From Cryomorpha ignava (lineage in GTDB: Bacteria; Bacteroidota; Bacteroidia; Flavobacteriales_D; Cryomorphaceae), in assembly GCF_010686655.1 (NCBI RefSeq), contig NZ_JAAGVY010000044.1, positions 1-38,365 of the forward strand: a stretch of DNA of 38,365 nt. The letters run 5' to 3'. The notes under the pieces were generated by a model. It did no database searches and was not told the DNA's origin. It saw only the letters and a list, made by a program, of their open reading frames with translations. The first letter of the stretch is position 1; every line of letters begins with the position of its first letter. This document shows positions 1 through 8,579 of this stretch, one piece after another. Both the position numbers and the translations under genes were made by a program.

Positions 1-78
1 GCCAAAACCGATTTTGGAACAACCATTAACAATATCCCAAATATCAAACGGTTAAATCAATTTCTTGAGGAAGATTAA
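1..78 (+). CDS. 3' end of an unidentified gene (partial)
   Basis: An open frame runs from the window edge to a TAA at 76-78 and encodes 25 residues ending in RLNQFLEED. Codon use looks ordinary for this genome. The gene starts outside the window and no family can be named from so short a tail. It could also be a chance open frame. Confidence 0.4.
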   Translation, partial: AKTDFGTTINNIPNIKRLNQFLEED

Positions 79-111
79 AAGAATAAATATCATGTTTTAG
101 TGTACTTTTAG

Positions 112-1330
112 ATGTGCGAAACTTTAGGTTTTAAATCAACCGGCGGAGTTTGATACTCAAGAAGCCATTTGGTTGATCTGGCCATCAACTGATCATAAGA
201 AAGGTGAATCGGTTGAAAAAGTTACGCTTTCAATTATTGAAGCCCTCATCGGTCATATAGACATTGTGGTAACTTGCAAGGACAAAGAACTTCTTAACCA
301 TGCAAATGAGATCTTAAAAAATCGTTTTGGAGAAGAGCCCAGACTTAAACTTTTGGAAATTCCATCTTTTGAGATTTGGGCAAGAGACATGGGGCCAACT
401 TTTGTGGAAACGAATAAAAACACGCTGGCCATTGCCGACTTTAATTTTGATTCCTGGGGATACGCTGATACTTTAGATACCGATACCAAAACTGAAGAAA
501 TGTACGACGAGAGAGCAGCTGAACAGTATAGTTTGCCCGTGATTTCGAGTACAATGATTAGTGAAGGTGGAAATAGAGAGGTAAATGGACGAGGCACGCT
601 AATGACCACAGAGGTGGTGGAGGGAGGCAGAAACCCAACCATGACCAAAGGCGAGATGGAGCTTGAATATAAGAGGCTATTGGGTATTAAAAAAACCATC
701 TGGTTAAAACAAGGTTTGGTTGAAGATGATCACACCTTTCTTGGGCCTGTTGCAACTGCCGATGGAACAAAAGCTTATACCGTAGTTACCACAAATGGGC
801 ATGTTGATGAATTCGTTCGTTTTGTGAATGATTCCACAATCCTTTTGGCAGAAATAGATAGTACAGAATTCGATGATCCGATCGCGTTTGAAAACCACAA
901 GCGTATTGAGGAGAATTATCAAATATTGACTGCGGCGACTGACCAGGATGGTAAACCATTTACGATAATACGCATGCCCCTTCCGGGAACTATTTTTTCG
1001 ACAATGGAGCCGGGTGACTATGTTTATGAATTCATCAAAACACTTAATTATAGCGATGGAAGTACTTTTCCTGATGGAGAACCGGTAAGAGTTATGGCTG
1101 CACTCAGTTATCTCAACTTCATTATTAGCGACAAGGTGGTTGTTGGTCAAACGTGCTGGAGAGAAGGAATGCCAAATGAGTTGAAATTAAAGGATGAAAA
1201 GGCTGCTCAAATTTTGCAATCTGTTTTTCCCAATCGAAAAGTGATAATGATTGATGCACTTGCCGTTAATTTGGGTGGTGGTGGAATTCATTGCATAAGC
1301 ATGCACCAACCTGAATTGCCAGATAATTAG
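112..1330 (+). CDS. aguA: Agmatine deiminase (porphyromonas-type peptidylarginine deiminase family), frame break near the N-terminus
   Basis: Enzymes of this family hydrolyse agmatine to N-carbamoylputrescine in polyamine synthesis; the cytoplasm is the expected location. The main open frame begins at a TTG at 173. Family features seen are WARDMGPTF, a GGNREVNGRGT segment, VEGGRNP, GHVDEFVRF, and the catalytic cysteine in GGGGIHCISMHQPE near the C-terminus. The family N-terminus continues upstream in two frames: ATG at 112 gives MCETLGFK, and a +1 shift at base 136 gives QPAEFDTQEAIWLIWP. Together these make the expected LGFK-x-PAEF start. A TAG just upstream closes the second frame and no ATG lies between. 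So either a 1-nt indel broke the gene or the assembly has an error there. The catalytic body is intact. Family assignment is firm; N-terminal integrity is not. Confidence 0.85.
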
Positions 1331-1536
1331 CTTTTAAAGTGGACTGAAACCAATGATTTACAATACTATAAAGAATTAATTACTGCTGCAAGGCTACAGA
1401 CAAGATCCGCACTGATTTTCTATTTGGGTTTTACTTGCTAAATTAGATGCTTAAACATCGGTACTATTTTTATACCAAACATTATAACTGGCAAAATTGA
1501 AAGAAGGCAGAACGCAATAACCAAACTCAGACAGTA

Positions 1537-1929
1537 ATGAATCAAGAAATCAAAGCATACAATGAAAGACAAGCTTCGAATGACAAAGAAATTTGCGATC
1601 GACTTTCAACCATCCTTGCAAACGAAATGGCCGAAGCAGAAAGTAAAATCTGGCATGCCCACCCTGTTTGGTTTTTAGACGGCAACCCAATTGTTGGTTA
1701 CAGCAAGCAAAAAGCGGGCATCAGGCTAATGTTTTGGAGTGGGGCTGACTTTGAAGAAGAAAATTTGAATATCAGAGGTAAAAAATTTAAAGACGCTTCT
1801 ATTTTCTACAACACTGTTTCAGAAATTGAAACGAACGATGTAATACGTTGGATCAAAAAATCAAAAGAAATTCAATGGGACTATAAAAACGTGGTGAAAA
1901 GAAAAGGACAATTAGAAAGGTTGAAGTAG
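1537..1929 (+). CDS. DUF1801 domain protein (YdhG/YjbR/CyaY-like fold)
   Basis: A 130-residue soluble protein. The core around residues 20-110 (LANEMAEAESKIWHAHPVWFLDGNPIVGYS, then IRLMFWSGADF and a helical tail) matches the DUF1801 pattern, a small alpha/beta fold related to frataxin-like CyaY. There is no signal peptide or membrane segment. The C-terminus is lysine-rich. It lies 28 bp upstream of the DUF2200 gene on the same strand, so the two may be co-transcribed. No biochemical role can be assigned; some relatives are annotated as iron chaperones, which is unproven here. Confidence 0.75.
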   Translation: MNQEIKAYNERQASNDKEICDRLSTILANEMAEAESKIWHAHPVWFLDGNPIVGYSKQKAGIRLMFWSGADFEEENLNIRGKKFKDASIFYNTVSEIETNDVIRWIKKSKEIQWDYKNVVKRKGQLERLK

Positions 1930-1957
1930 TTTGAGTTTTTCAACAAAAAAATAAAGT

Positions 1958-2323
1958 ATGGAAACGACTCCGAAAAACGATGATCGAATTGCAAAAATCG
2001 CTTTTGCTTCGGTATATCCGCACTATATCACAAAAGTGGAGAGCAAAGGCAGGACAAAAGAAGAATTGCATGAAGTGATAGCGTGGCTCACCGGCTTTGA
2101 TGCCAGAAAACTACAGGAATTGATTGATGAGAAAGTGACTTTTGAAACATTCTTTAAGAGAGCAAAATTGAACCCGAATACACAACTCATCACCGGTGTA
2201 ATTTGTGGGTACCGCGTAGAAGAAATCTCAACTCCATGGACCCAACAAATAAGGTATTTGGACAAGTTGGTGGACGAATTAGCGAAAGGTAAAAAAATGG
2301 AGAAGATTTTAAGGAAAGGCTGA
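1958..2323 (+). CDS. DUF2200 domain-containing protein
   Basis: A 121-residue protein covering the whole DUF2200 family length. Hallmarks seen are RIAKIAFASVYPHYITKVESKGRTKEEL, the EVIAWLTGFD helix, FETFFKRAKLNPN, and GVICGYRVEEI. Function is unknown for the family; it is typically a stand-alone cytoplasmic protein. The start ATG follows an A-rich stretch typical of Bacteroidota ribosome entry regions. It sits downstream of the DUF1801 gene and upstream of the decayed toxin-antitoxin region, and is the last intact gene before that zone. Confidence 0.8.
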   Translation: METTPKNDDRIAKIAFASVYPHYITKVESKGRTKEELHEVIAWLTGFDARKLQELIDEKVTFETFFKRAKLNPNTQLITGVICGYRVEEISTPWTQQIRYLDKLVDELAKGKKMEKILRKG

Positions 2324-2424
2324 ATATGATGACTAAATACGAATAATGTCAGCCGTTTAGGTGAAGGGTTTTATTGATGTCTCGCCGTAATGATGCGGCA
2401 AAATATAATGATACAATACTTAAA

Positions 2425-2526
2425 CCCTCACATAAAGAGACATCCAAGAACCCATGTAGAAAGAAAGAAAGGTGAGCTTGGCTTCAAATTGTTTCGCGAC
2501 GTGTTTATGTTTACCATTAAAAAGAT
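2425..2526 (+). pseudogene. Partial duplicate of the 5' part of the PH-domain gene (copy 1)
   Basis: This stretch aligns with 3978-4159, which holds the leader and first third of the PH-domain gene. Both share the upstream run ctcacataa, a cccatg start context, and a block encoding ELGFKLFRDVF. Copy 1 lacks the bases equivalent to 4011-4089, so its ATG (2454) is followed directly by TAG. Similarity fades just after the shared ATTAAAAAGAT. It cannot make a PH protein and is best read as a duplication scar on the left side of the toxin-antitoxin genes. Confidence 0.6.
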
Positions 2527-2547
2527 AAATATTGAAATGCAACGCCT

Positions 2548-2887
2548 ATGAGCACGGAAAACGACGTAGCATCATTTTTGAAAGTATTCAAAGAAAAAAT
2601 GAAATTTTGGGATATTCTTTTTCGTGATGATAGAGGTAAAAATGCACAAGCACTTGTCGATCTAGAACTTCGCCCCATAGACCGTAAAGCTGCACTTAAA
2701 GGTTAAAGATTACAGTCAAGGTCCTATCGAAGAAAAGTTGTATGGAGGGTCTGATATGTGGGTGTTTGGAAAAAAGATTAAGAAGAAAGAGGTTTATATC
2801 AAAATAACTATTGGTGCTCTTGGAAGTAGTGTAATCTGTATCTCCTTCCACCTGGCTGAGCATAAAATGCAATATCCTTTAAAATAA
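2548..2887 (+). pseudogene. MqsR-like type II toxin, frameshifted
   Basis: ATG at 2548 opens a 52-codon frame with FLKVFKEKMKFWDILF and DDRGKNAQALVDLELRP, closed by TAA at 2704. Shifting by +1 at about base 2701 continues a coherent protein: VKDYSQGPIEEKLYGGSDMW, then VFGKKIKKKEVYIKI and VICISFHLAEHKMQYPLK, ending at 2887. The second half resembles the MqsR/RelE-like mRNA interferase pattern (W-x-x-x-x-EVYIKI followed by a hydrophobic SF strand). The antitoxin start is 6 bp downstream, the usual arrangement for a toxin-first pair. As read, the toxin would be truncated before its core and inactive. The toxin role is inferred from partner and pattern; the frameshift is seen directly. Confidence 0.65.
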
Positions 2888-2893
2888 TAGATT

Positions 2894-3896
2894 ATGAAAA
2901 GTCCGGTTACAGGTAAAGAAATGATCTTGACAAAAGAAAAGAGGTCAATAAGTTTCAGGAAAGAGACTTTTGAAGTTGTTTTTCATTATTATAAATGTGA
3001 AGACAGTGTAGAAAAATTCACAACAGGGGAGTTAGATAACGTGAATATGAATCAGGTTTATAATCAATACCGCGATTTATTTAATATTCCTTTTCCTGAC
3101 GAAATTATTAGCATTCGTGAAAAGTACAACTTATCGGCTGCTAAAATGTCTTCAATTTTAGGATTTGGGGCAAATAGCTATCGCCAATATGAATCGGGCG
3201 AAATGCCGAGTGTTTCTAACGCCAGATTAATTCAAATGATTGATGATCCTAAAAAGTTTATTGAATTAGTAGAGTTATGCGATTCATTAGATGCTAAAAC
3301 AAAAGAGAAATATATTAAAACTGCAGAAGCAATAATTGCCGATAGAAAACGAAATAATTTCAGCTTCAACTTAAAACATTATTTGCTGGGAGATCATTTA
3401 GCTGATATATATTCTGGTTATAGAAATCCGAATCTTGAGAAATTCACAGAAATGGTTGTGTTCTTTTCCGAGCAAATGGAGCCATTTAAAACAAAAATGA
3501 ATAAACTTTTATTTTATGCGGATTTTCTAATGTTCAAAGAAAGTTGTTTTTCAATAAGCGGTGTTAGGTACAGAGCTATTGATATGGGGCCTGTTCCTAC
3601 CAATTTTCAAAGTATCTTAATACTTAGCAAATAATGATTCCATAGAAGTCTTTTACACGCAATTCCCTAAAGGCTATACAGGCGAACAATTTAAAGCAAG
3701 AAAAGAAAGACCTTTCAATCAAAAACTATTTACGGATGCAGAGATGGCTGTCTTAAACAGGGTTTCAGAAGTATTCAAAGAATCAAGCACCAATACCATT
3801 ATTGAAACAAGCCACTCGGAAGATGCCTGGAAAAATAATTTAAAAGTTAAAGATGTTATAAGCTACGAATATGCATTTGATTTAACTCAAATATAA
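2894..3896 (+). pseudogene. MqsA-like HTH + Panacea (SocA/DUF4065) antitoxin, frameshifted near the end
   Basis: The open part (2894-3634, 246 residues) has an MqsA-like N-terminus (SPVTGKEM, then HYYKCEDSVEKFTTGELD), an XRE-like helix-turn-helix (residues about 70-115, LSAAKMSSILGFG then RQYESGEMPS), and the start of a Panacea domain (MNKLLFYADFLMFK, GVRYRAIDMGPVP). It stops early after NFQSILILSK. In another frame from about 3627 the rest of the Panacea domain continues: YLANNDSIEVFYTQF, FTDAEMAVLNRV, TSHSEDAWKNN, ISYEYAFDLTQI, ending at 3896. A small indel near 3620 therefore splits the gene. Panacea proteins neutralise diverse toxins; here the toxin is the MqsR-like gene just upstream. 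Confidence 0.75.
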
Positions 3897-4007
3897 AGTT
3901 GGCAACAATTTGTTTGTGCAAGTACCCTACGGGAAGATCTGCAACGAATTATAAGTAATTTCAAACCGTAACCCAAGCTCTCACATAATAAACATTCAAA
4001 AAATCCC

Positions 4008-4380
4008 ATGGGTCTATTCAACAACATATTAGGTAACTCCAGTGAAGTATCGTCAGAAAAACTGACAGAAAAATACAGGCAGCTGCTTTTAGAAAGCGAA
4101 AAGGTTGAGCTTGGCTTTAAATTGTTTCGCGACGTGTTTCTATTTGCCATTAAAAAGATTGATTTTAATCGATGTTCAGGGATTAACCGGTAGTAAGGCC
4201 GAGTATAAGTCATTACCTTATAAACACATATCCAGGTTCTCATTAGCAGGGACTTTTGACCTGGATGCGGAATTAAAAATCTGGATTGCAAGTGAAAACA
4301 CGCCGACGGTATCTAAGAAATTCAATAAGAGTATTGATGTCTATGCGGTGCAGAGGTTGCTTGCCGAGAAGGTGATGTAG
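4008..4380 (+). pseudogene. Bacterial PH-domain protein (PF08000-like), frameshifted (copy 2)
   Basis: ATG at 4008 begins MGLFNNILGNSSEVSSEKL, a characteristic start for this about 120-residue PH-like family, and continues through ELGFKLFRDVFLFAIKK. The frame is then lost. From about 4155 a neighbouring frame gives the rest: RLILIDVQGLTGSKAEYKSL, then FDLDAELKIWIASENTPTVS and a C-terminal helix ending AVQRLLAEKVM at 4380. One extra A in the run at 4152-4156 explains the break, since four As would restore ...AIKRLILIDVQG. The family is cytoplasmic and of poorly known function. The same run of five As is present in copy 1 (2425-2526). Confidence 0.7.
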
Positions 4381-4583
4381 AGGAATAGTGGGTTTTGATC
4401 AAAAAATCGATCAGCTGGCTTAATTTCCAAGAAAGTGTAAAATCTCAAACAGTGGGAATAGTACCTGTCCACCTGAACTCTAACAGTAAATCAACGAAGA
4501 AAACCCAAATTCTGGAGCTATTCAAAATTGAAAAGTAACTATCTTTCATGAGATACGTTTCATAAATCAAGGCATTATAAGTT

Positions 4584-5531
4584 ATGGAAAGATTAGGTAG
4601 GCGCACTTTGGTGAAAATGGACAGACACGAATCTGTATATATCACTGACTTAGAAAAAGAGCTGGCGGACTTCAAGGAACAGTATGCTTCCTTAAAAAGT
4701 ATGTTCAGAATGACAACTGCTCATTTGAAAGAAGTGCTCGACGATCTAACCATTTCTGAAAAAAGACTCTTTGATGCGAATAAGGATTTAACAGACAGTA
4801 TTAATTATGCCAAACGCATACAAAATGCATTTACCGTTCAAAAACATAAATTAAAAGATAGTTTCCCAAATTCTTTTGTATTCGATAAACCCAAAGATAC
4901 ATTAAGCGGAGATTTTGTTTGGACATTTGAAAACTGTGACCGCACCTTTTTGGGAGTTGGAGATTGCACTGGTCACGGAGTACCCGGCGCAATGCTTTCC
5001 ATATTTATAGTCAGCATGTTAAATCAAATTATGAGTGCATCTGCCGATCAAACTCCTGCCAGTATTTTGGACAAATTAGATAAAAAGATACAAGAATATT
5101 TATATCAAAACGTTGATAAAATTAACGATAGTGCAGAGATTTCTATAATAGAATATGATCCGAAAAATAAAATATTATTTTACTCCGCTGCCAACCGTCC
5201 TTTAATTCATATACGGAATGGCGTGCTTACAACCTATCGGGGATCTAAATGTACTTTGGGAGATTCTTTTAAAAGGTTTAGTTTTGTGAAAAATATAGAG
5301 ATCCCTTTAGAGAAAGGCGATATGGTTTTTATGTTTTCAGACGGGTATGTAGACCAATTTGGAGGTGCAGATGATAAAAAGTTTTTGACGAAAAGATTAC
5401 TCGCACTTTTGCAGGAGATTGCTGATTTACCAGTCCACGATCAACATACAATTATAGAGTCTACATTTATCAATTGGCAAGGAGAGAACCTCCAAATTGA
5501 TGATGTTTTGTTATTGGGATTTCGTGTTTAA
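4584..5531 (+). CDS. SpoIIE-family (PP2C-type) serine/threonine phosphatase with N-terminal coiled coil
   Basis: 315 residues. Residues about 15-95 form a charged coiled coil ending in SINYAKRIQNA, the linker usual in Bacteroidota SpoIIE-type phosphatases. The PP2C-like catalytic domain follows (about 100-315) with metal-ligand motifs in order: SGDFVW, GVGDCTGHGVPGAML, FMFSDGYVDQFGG and IDDVLLLGF. Such enzymes dephosphorylate STAS-type anti-sigma-factor antagonists or response proteins. There is no receiver, PAS or membrane segment, so the input must come through the coiled coil or a partner. The start could also be the internal ATG at 4617. The next gene begins 12 bp downstream and looks like a STAS-type partner. 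Confidence 0.88.
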   Translation: MERLGRRTLVKMDRHESVYITDLEKELADFKEQYASLKSMFRMTTAHLKEVLDDLTISEKRLFDANKDLTDSINYAKRIQNAFTVQKHKLKDSFPNSFVFDKPKDTLSGDFVWTFENCDRTFLGVGDCTGHGVPGAMLSIFIVSMLNQIMSASADQTPASILDKLDKKIQEYLYQNVDKINDSAEISIIEYDPKNKILFYSAANRPLIHIRNGVLTTYRGSKCTLGDSFKRFSFVKNIEIPLEKGDMVFMFSDGYVDQFGGADDKKFLTKRLLALLQEIADLPVHDQHTIIESTFINWQGENLQIDDVLLLGFRV

Positions 5532-5542
5532 TTTTATGATAA

Positions 5543-6004
5543 ATGGATAGAAAATCAACGGCAACGGAAAGGTTGCCAACGCTTTCATATAAATATGAGC
5601 TAGTAATAGCTAAGGATTATGGTAAAGTCTTTTTGCTACCCGATAATCAAATAATGATTTGTGAATTAACCAAAGAATATGTTCCAATAGAAGACTTTAA
5701 GGAAATCTTCTTTGAAACGATTCCTATTATTGAAAAACACCAAATCAAAAAATTCATTTTTGATAAGCAGAATTTGCAGGTTTTTGATCAACCTTCCATG
5801 GAATGGTATTTTATTCATTGGAAAAAAGATATTTATGATTTGGGAATGAAAACACATCGAAAAATACTCCCAAAAGATAATCCGGCGTTTACATTGGCTG
5901 TGGAGGCAGGGCGTTCTAAAATAAAGTCAGAATATAAAGATACCATCATTTCACATCTAGATATTCAATATAAAACATCAATAAAAGAGGCAATTGAAAG
6001 TTAG
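5543..6004 (+). CDS. STAS/SpoIIAA-like small protein paired with the phosphatase
   Basis: 153 residues, no signal peptide or membrane segment. The order of strands and helices (VFLLPDNQIMICELTKEYVP, then FETIPIIEKHQIKKFIFDKQ, then MEWYFIHWKKDIYDLGMK and a KILP motif) resembles STAS/SpoIIAA-like proteins that measure or relay phosphorylation. It follows the SpoIIE-type phosphatase by 12 bp, so co-transcription is likely and it is a natural candidate substrate or regulator. I do not recognise a named family and the phospho-accepting residue is not identifiable by eye. Confidence 0.6.
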   Translation: MDRKSTATERLPTLSYKYELVIAKDYGKVFLLPDNQIMICELTKEYVPIEDFKEIFFETIPIIEKHQIKKFIFDKQNLQVFDQPSMEWYFIHWKKDIYDLGMKTHRKILPKDNPAFTLAVEAGRSKIKSEYKDTIISHLDIQYKTSIKEAIES

Positions 6005-6110
6005 GGATTAATCAAGTATATGATTTGGGCTTGCGGCATCTTGTACTACAGATAAACTCCCCGCTATTATTTCCACTATCTTTGATGCCCTCCACATCTA
6101 AACCCAATAG

Positions 6111-8306
6111 TTGAAAGACCTTTTACTTATCACGCCGCCATTTACACAATTAAATACGCCCTATCCCGCAACGGCTTATTTAAAAGGGTTTTTGAACACC
6201 AGGAATATTGGTGCCTATCAAATGGATTTGGGCATTGAGGTTATTCTGGAGCTGTTTTCAAAAAAAAGCTTTGAATTTATTTTCGCGGAAGCGTACCAAA
6301 ACAATAAAATAACTTCGGAAAATTGCCAGCGAATATACGCCTTAAGAGCTGATTATTTAGTCGTTTTAGATGACGTTATTCAGTTTCTGCAAGGAAAGAA
6401 CTTAACCTTTGCACGTCAGATTTGCACGGGAAATTTTCTACCCGAAGCCTCGCGATTTGAAACTTTAGATGATTTGGATTACGCATTTGGCTCAATGGGA
6501 CTTCAGGATAAGGCAAAACACCTGGCCACCTTGTATTTAGAAGATCTTTCAGATTTTATTGTGGAATGTATTGATGCCAATTTTGGCTTTAGCCGATATG
6601 CGGAGCGTTTGGGGATGAGTGCCAATTCCTTTGATGAGTTGTATGCAAATATGCAAACCGATACCACGTATATCGATACGATTACCTTGCGAATTCTAGA
6701 CGCCCAACTAAAGGCAATACAGCCTAAATTGGTCTGTTTTTCGGTTCCCTTTCCGGGAAATTTGTATAGCGCATTTAGATGTGCTCAATATATCAAAGCC
6801 AATTATCCCGATCTTAAAGTGGCGATGGGAGGGGGGTTCCCCAATACAGAATTGCGCTCGCTAAAAGATGTACGGGTCTTTGAATTTTTTGATTACATCA
6901 CTTTAGATGATGGCGAATTGCCCATTGAATTGTTGGCTCAACACGTTTGCGGAAACGGAGAAGCCGGAACGGATGCTTTTAAACGCACCCTTATTTTGGA
7001 AAGTGGAGAAGTACTTTATAAAAATACTTCCACCAAACCAGATTACCGTCAAAGTGAAATTGGTACGCCCGATTATTCCGATCTAAAACTTGATCAATAT
7101 GTTTCGGTGATTGAAATTGCCAACCCCATGCACAGTCTTTGGAGCGATGGGCGGTGGAATAAACTCACCATGGCGCATGGCTGTTATTGGGCAAAATGCA
7201 CTTTTTGTGATGTATCGCTTGATTATATCAAGATTTATGAGCCAATAACTGCCAAACTATTGGCAGACCGAATGGAAACATTAATCGCTCAAACCGGCGA
7301 AACAGGTTTTCATTTTGTTGACGAAGCTGCGCCGCCTGCCTTGATGAAGGCTTTGGCTTTGGAGATTTTAAAACGAAAGCTCACCCTTACCTGGTGGGCG
7401 AATATTAGATTTGAGAAAAACTTCACCCAAGACCTTTGCTATTTGCTAAAAGCATCTGGCTGTATCGCCGTTTCCGGCGGACTGGAAGTAGCTTCTGACA
7501 GGTTGTTGAAATTGATTGATAAGGGTGTAACCGTGGAGCAAGTAGCTCGCGTGACCCGCAATTTTACCAATGCCAATATTATGGTGCATTCGTATTTAAT
7601 GTACGGTTACCCCACCCAAACCGTTCAGGAAACGGTAGACAGCCTGGAAATGGTGCGTCAGCTTTTTGAAGAGGGAGTCTTGCAATCAGGTTTTTGGCAT
7701 CAGTTTGCCTTGACTGCCCATAGCCCGATAGGTTTGGCGCCGGCTGATTATGGTATTAATCCCATTTACAAAGACATCACTTTTGCCAATAACGATGTAG
7801 ATTTTACGGATCAAACTGGCATTGACCATACCCAATTTAGCTATGGCTTAAAAAAGTCGCTCTTTAATTTTATGCATGGCATTGGGTTTGAATTGCCGCT
7901 TCAAGATTGGTTTGATTTTAAAATTCCAAAAACCTTAATCGGGAGCGATTACATACTAACCTGTTTAGAAGCGGTACCGAATTTTTCCGTGCAGTCAAGC
8001 GCCAAAGTGGTTTGGCTTGGTGGAATGCCATTGGTAGTGGAGCAAGCCAAAACCAAGAAAGGCATCACCTGGCAGAATCTTCAAATGACTTTTCATGATA
8101 AGATAGAATCGTTTCAAATCACTGTAGAAAAAGACAAAGGTGAATGGCTATTAAACGCCTTGCCAACCTTGTCGCCATCAGGGGATAAGCTCCACACTTT
8201 CGGGCAACTCAAGGGAGATTTCGAAACCCGTTTTGAAAATTTTGAACTGTTTTGGAATTCCAAACCGATGCAGAAGTTGAAGGATTTTGGGTTGCTGGTT
8301 GTTTAG
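6111..8306 (+). CDS. B12-binding-domain radical SAM protein
   Basis: 731 residues starting at TTG 6111; a TAG lies directly upstream in frame, and LLLITPPFTQLNTPYPATAYL matches family N-termini. An N-terminal half with a Rossmann-like cobalamin-binding segment (LVCFSVPFPGN, VAMGGGFPN) precedes a radical SAM core. The cluster motif GCYWAKCTFCD places cysteines at residues 358, 363 and 366, that is CX4CX2C rather than the common CX3CX2C. Downstream segments (FHFVDEAAPP, SGGLEVASDRLLKLIDKGVT, YLMYGYPTQT) are typical of the B12-radical SAM class. The reaction is unknown. A degenerate copy of its last about 75 codons lies at 10728-10965. Confidence 0.85.
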   Translation: MKDLLLITPPFTQLNTPYPATAYLKGFLNTRNIGAYQMDLGIEVILELFSKKSFEFIFAEAYQNNKITSENCQRIYALRADYLVVLDDVIQFLQGKNLTFARQICTGNFLPEASRFETLDDLDYAFGSMGLQDKAKHLATLYLEDLSDFIVECIDANFGFSRYAERLGMSANSFDELYANMQTDTTYIDTITLRILDAQLKAIQPKLVCFSVPFPGNLYSAFRCAQYIKANYPDLKVAMGGGFPNTELRSLKDVRVFEFFDYITLDDGELPIELLAQHVCGNGEAGTDAFKRTLILESGEVLYKNTSTKPDYRQSEIGTPDYSDLKLDQYVSVIEIANPMHSLWSDGRWNKLTMAHGCYWAKCTFCDVSLDYIKIYEPITAKLLADRMETLIAQTGETGFHFVDEAAPPALMKALALEILKRKLTLTWWANIRFEKNFTQDLCYLLKASGCIAVSGGLEVASDRLLKLIDKGVTVEQVARVTRNFTNANIMVHSYLMYGYPTQTVQETVDSLEMVRQLFEEGVLQSGFWHQFALTAHSPIGLAPADYGINPIYKDITFANNDVDFTDQTGIDHTQFSYGLKKSLFNFMHGIGFELPLQDWFDFKIPKTLIGSDYILTCLEAVPNFSVQSSAKVVWLGGMPLVVEQAKTKKGITWQNLQMTFHDKIESFQITVEKDKGEWLLNALPTLSPSGDKLHTFGQLKGDFETRFENFELFWNSKPMQKLKDFGLLVV

Positions 8307-8579
8307 CTTCAGAGGTTTTTCTTACTTCACATAATTGATATTTCTTCTGAACAAGATGTCCTGGCCAGAGTAAAACACGTATGAATGTTTCGGGTTAGTT
8401 TATGGCTGGCAAGGTGTCATTTCAGTAATTGGTTATATTTAGCGCAAAGATTGCAGATTAATGATCCGGATTTAAATGCCATTTCCAGATTCATAGTCGA
8501 AGGAAGGGTTGAATAAAGAAGATGCGGTTGAATTTTATCAAGCCAATGGCAGAAATTCTTGAAACATAATAATTTGACA

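Noticed and set aside
128-140. Programmed +1 frameshift in aguA
   Set aside because: No known recoding motif or stimulatory structure is evident, and the family is not known to use one. A simple indel is more likely.
4105-4380. Independent 91-residue ORF
   Set aside because: Its N-terminal part is an out-of-frame reading of the PH gene; only the part after about 4155 is real PH sequence.
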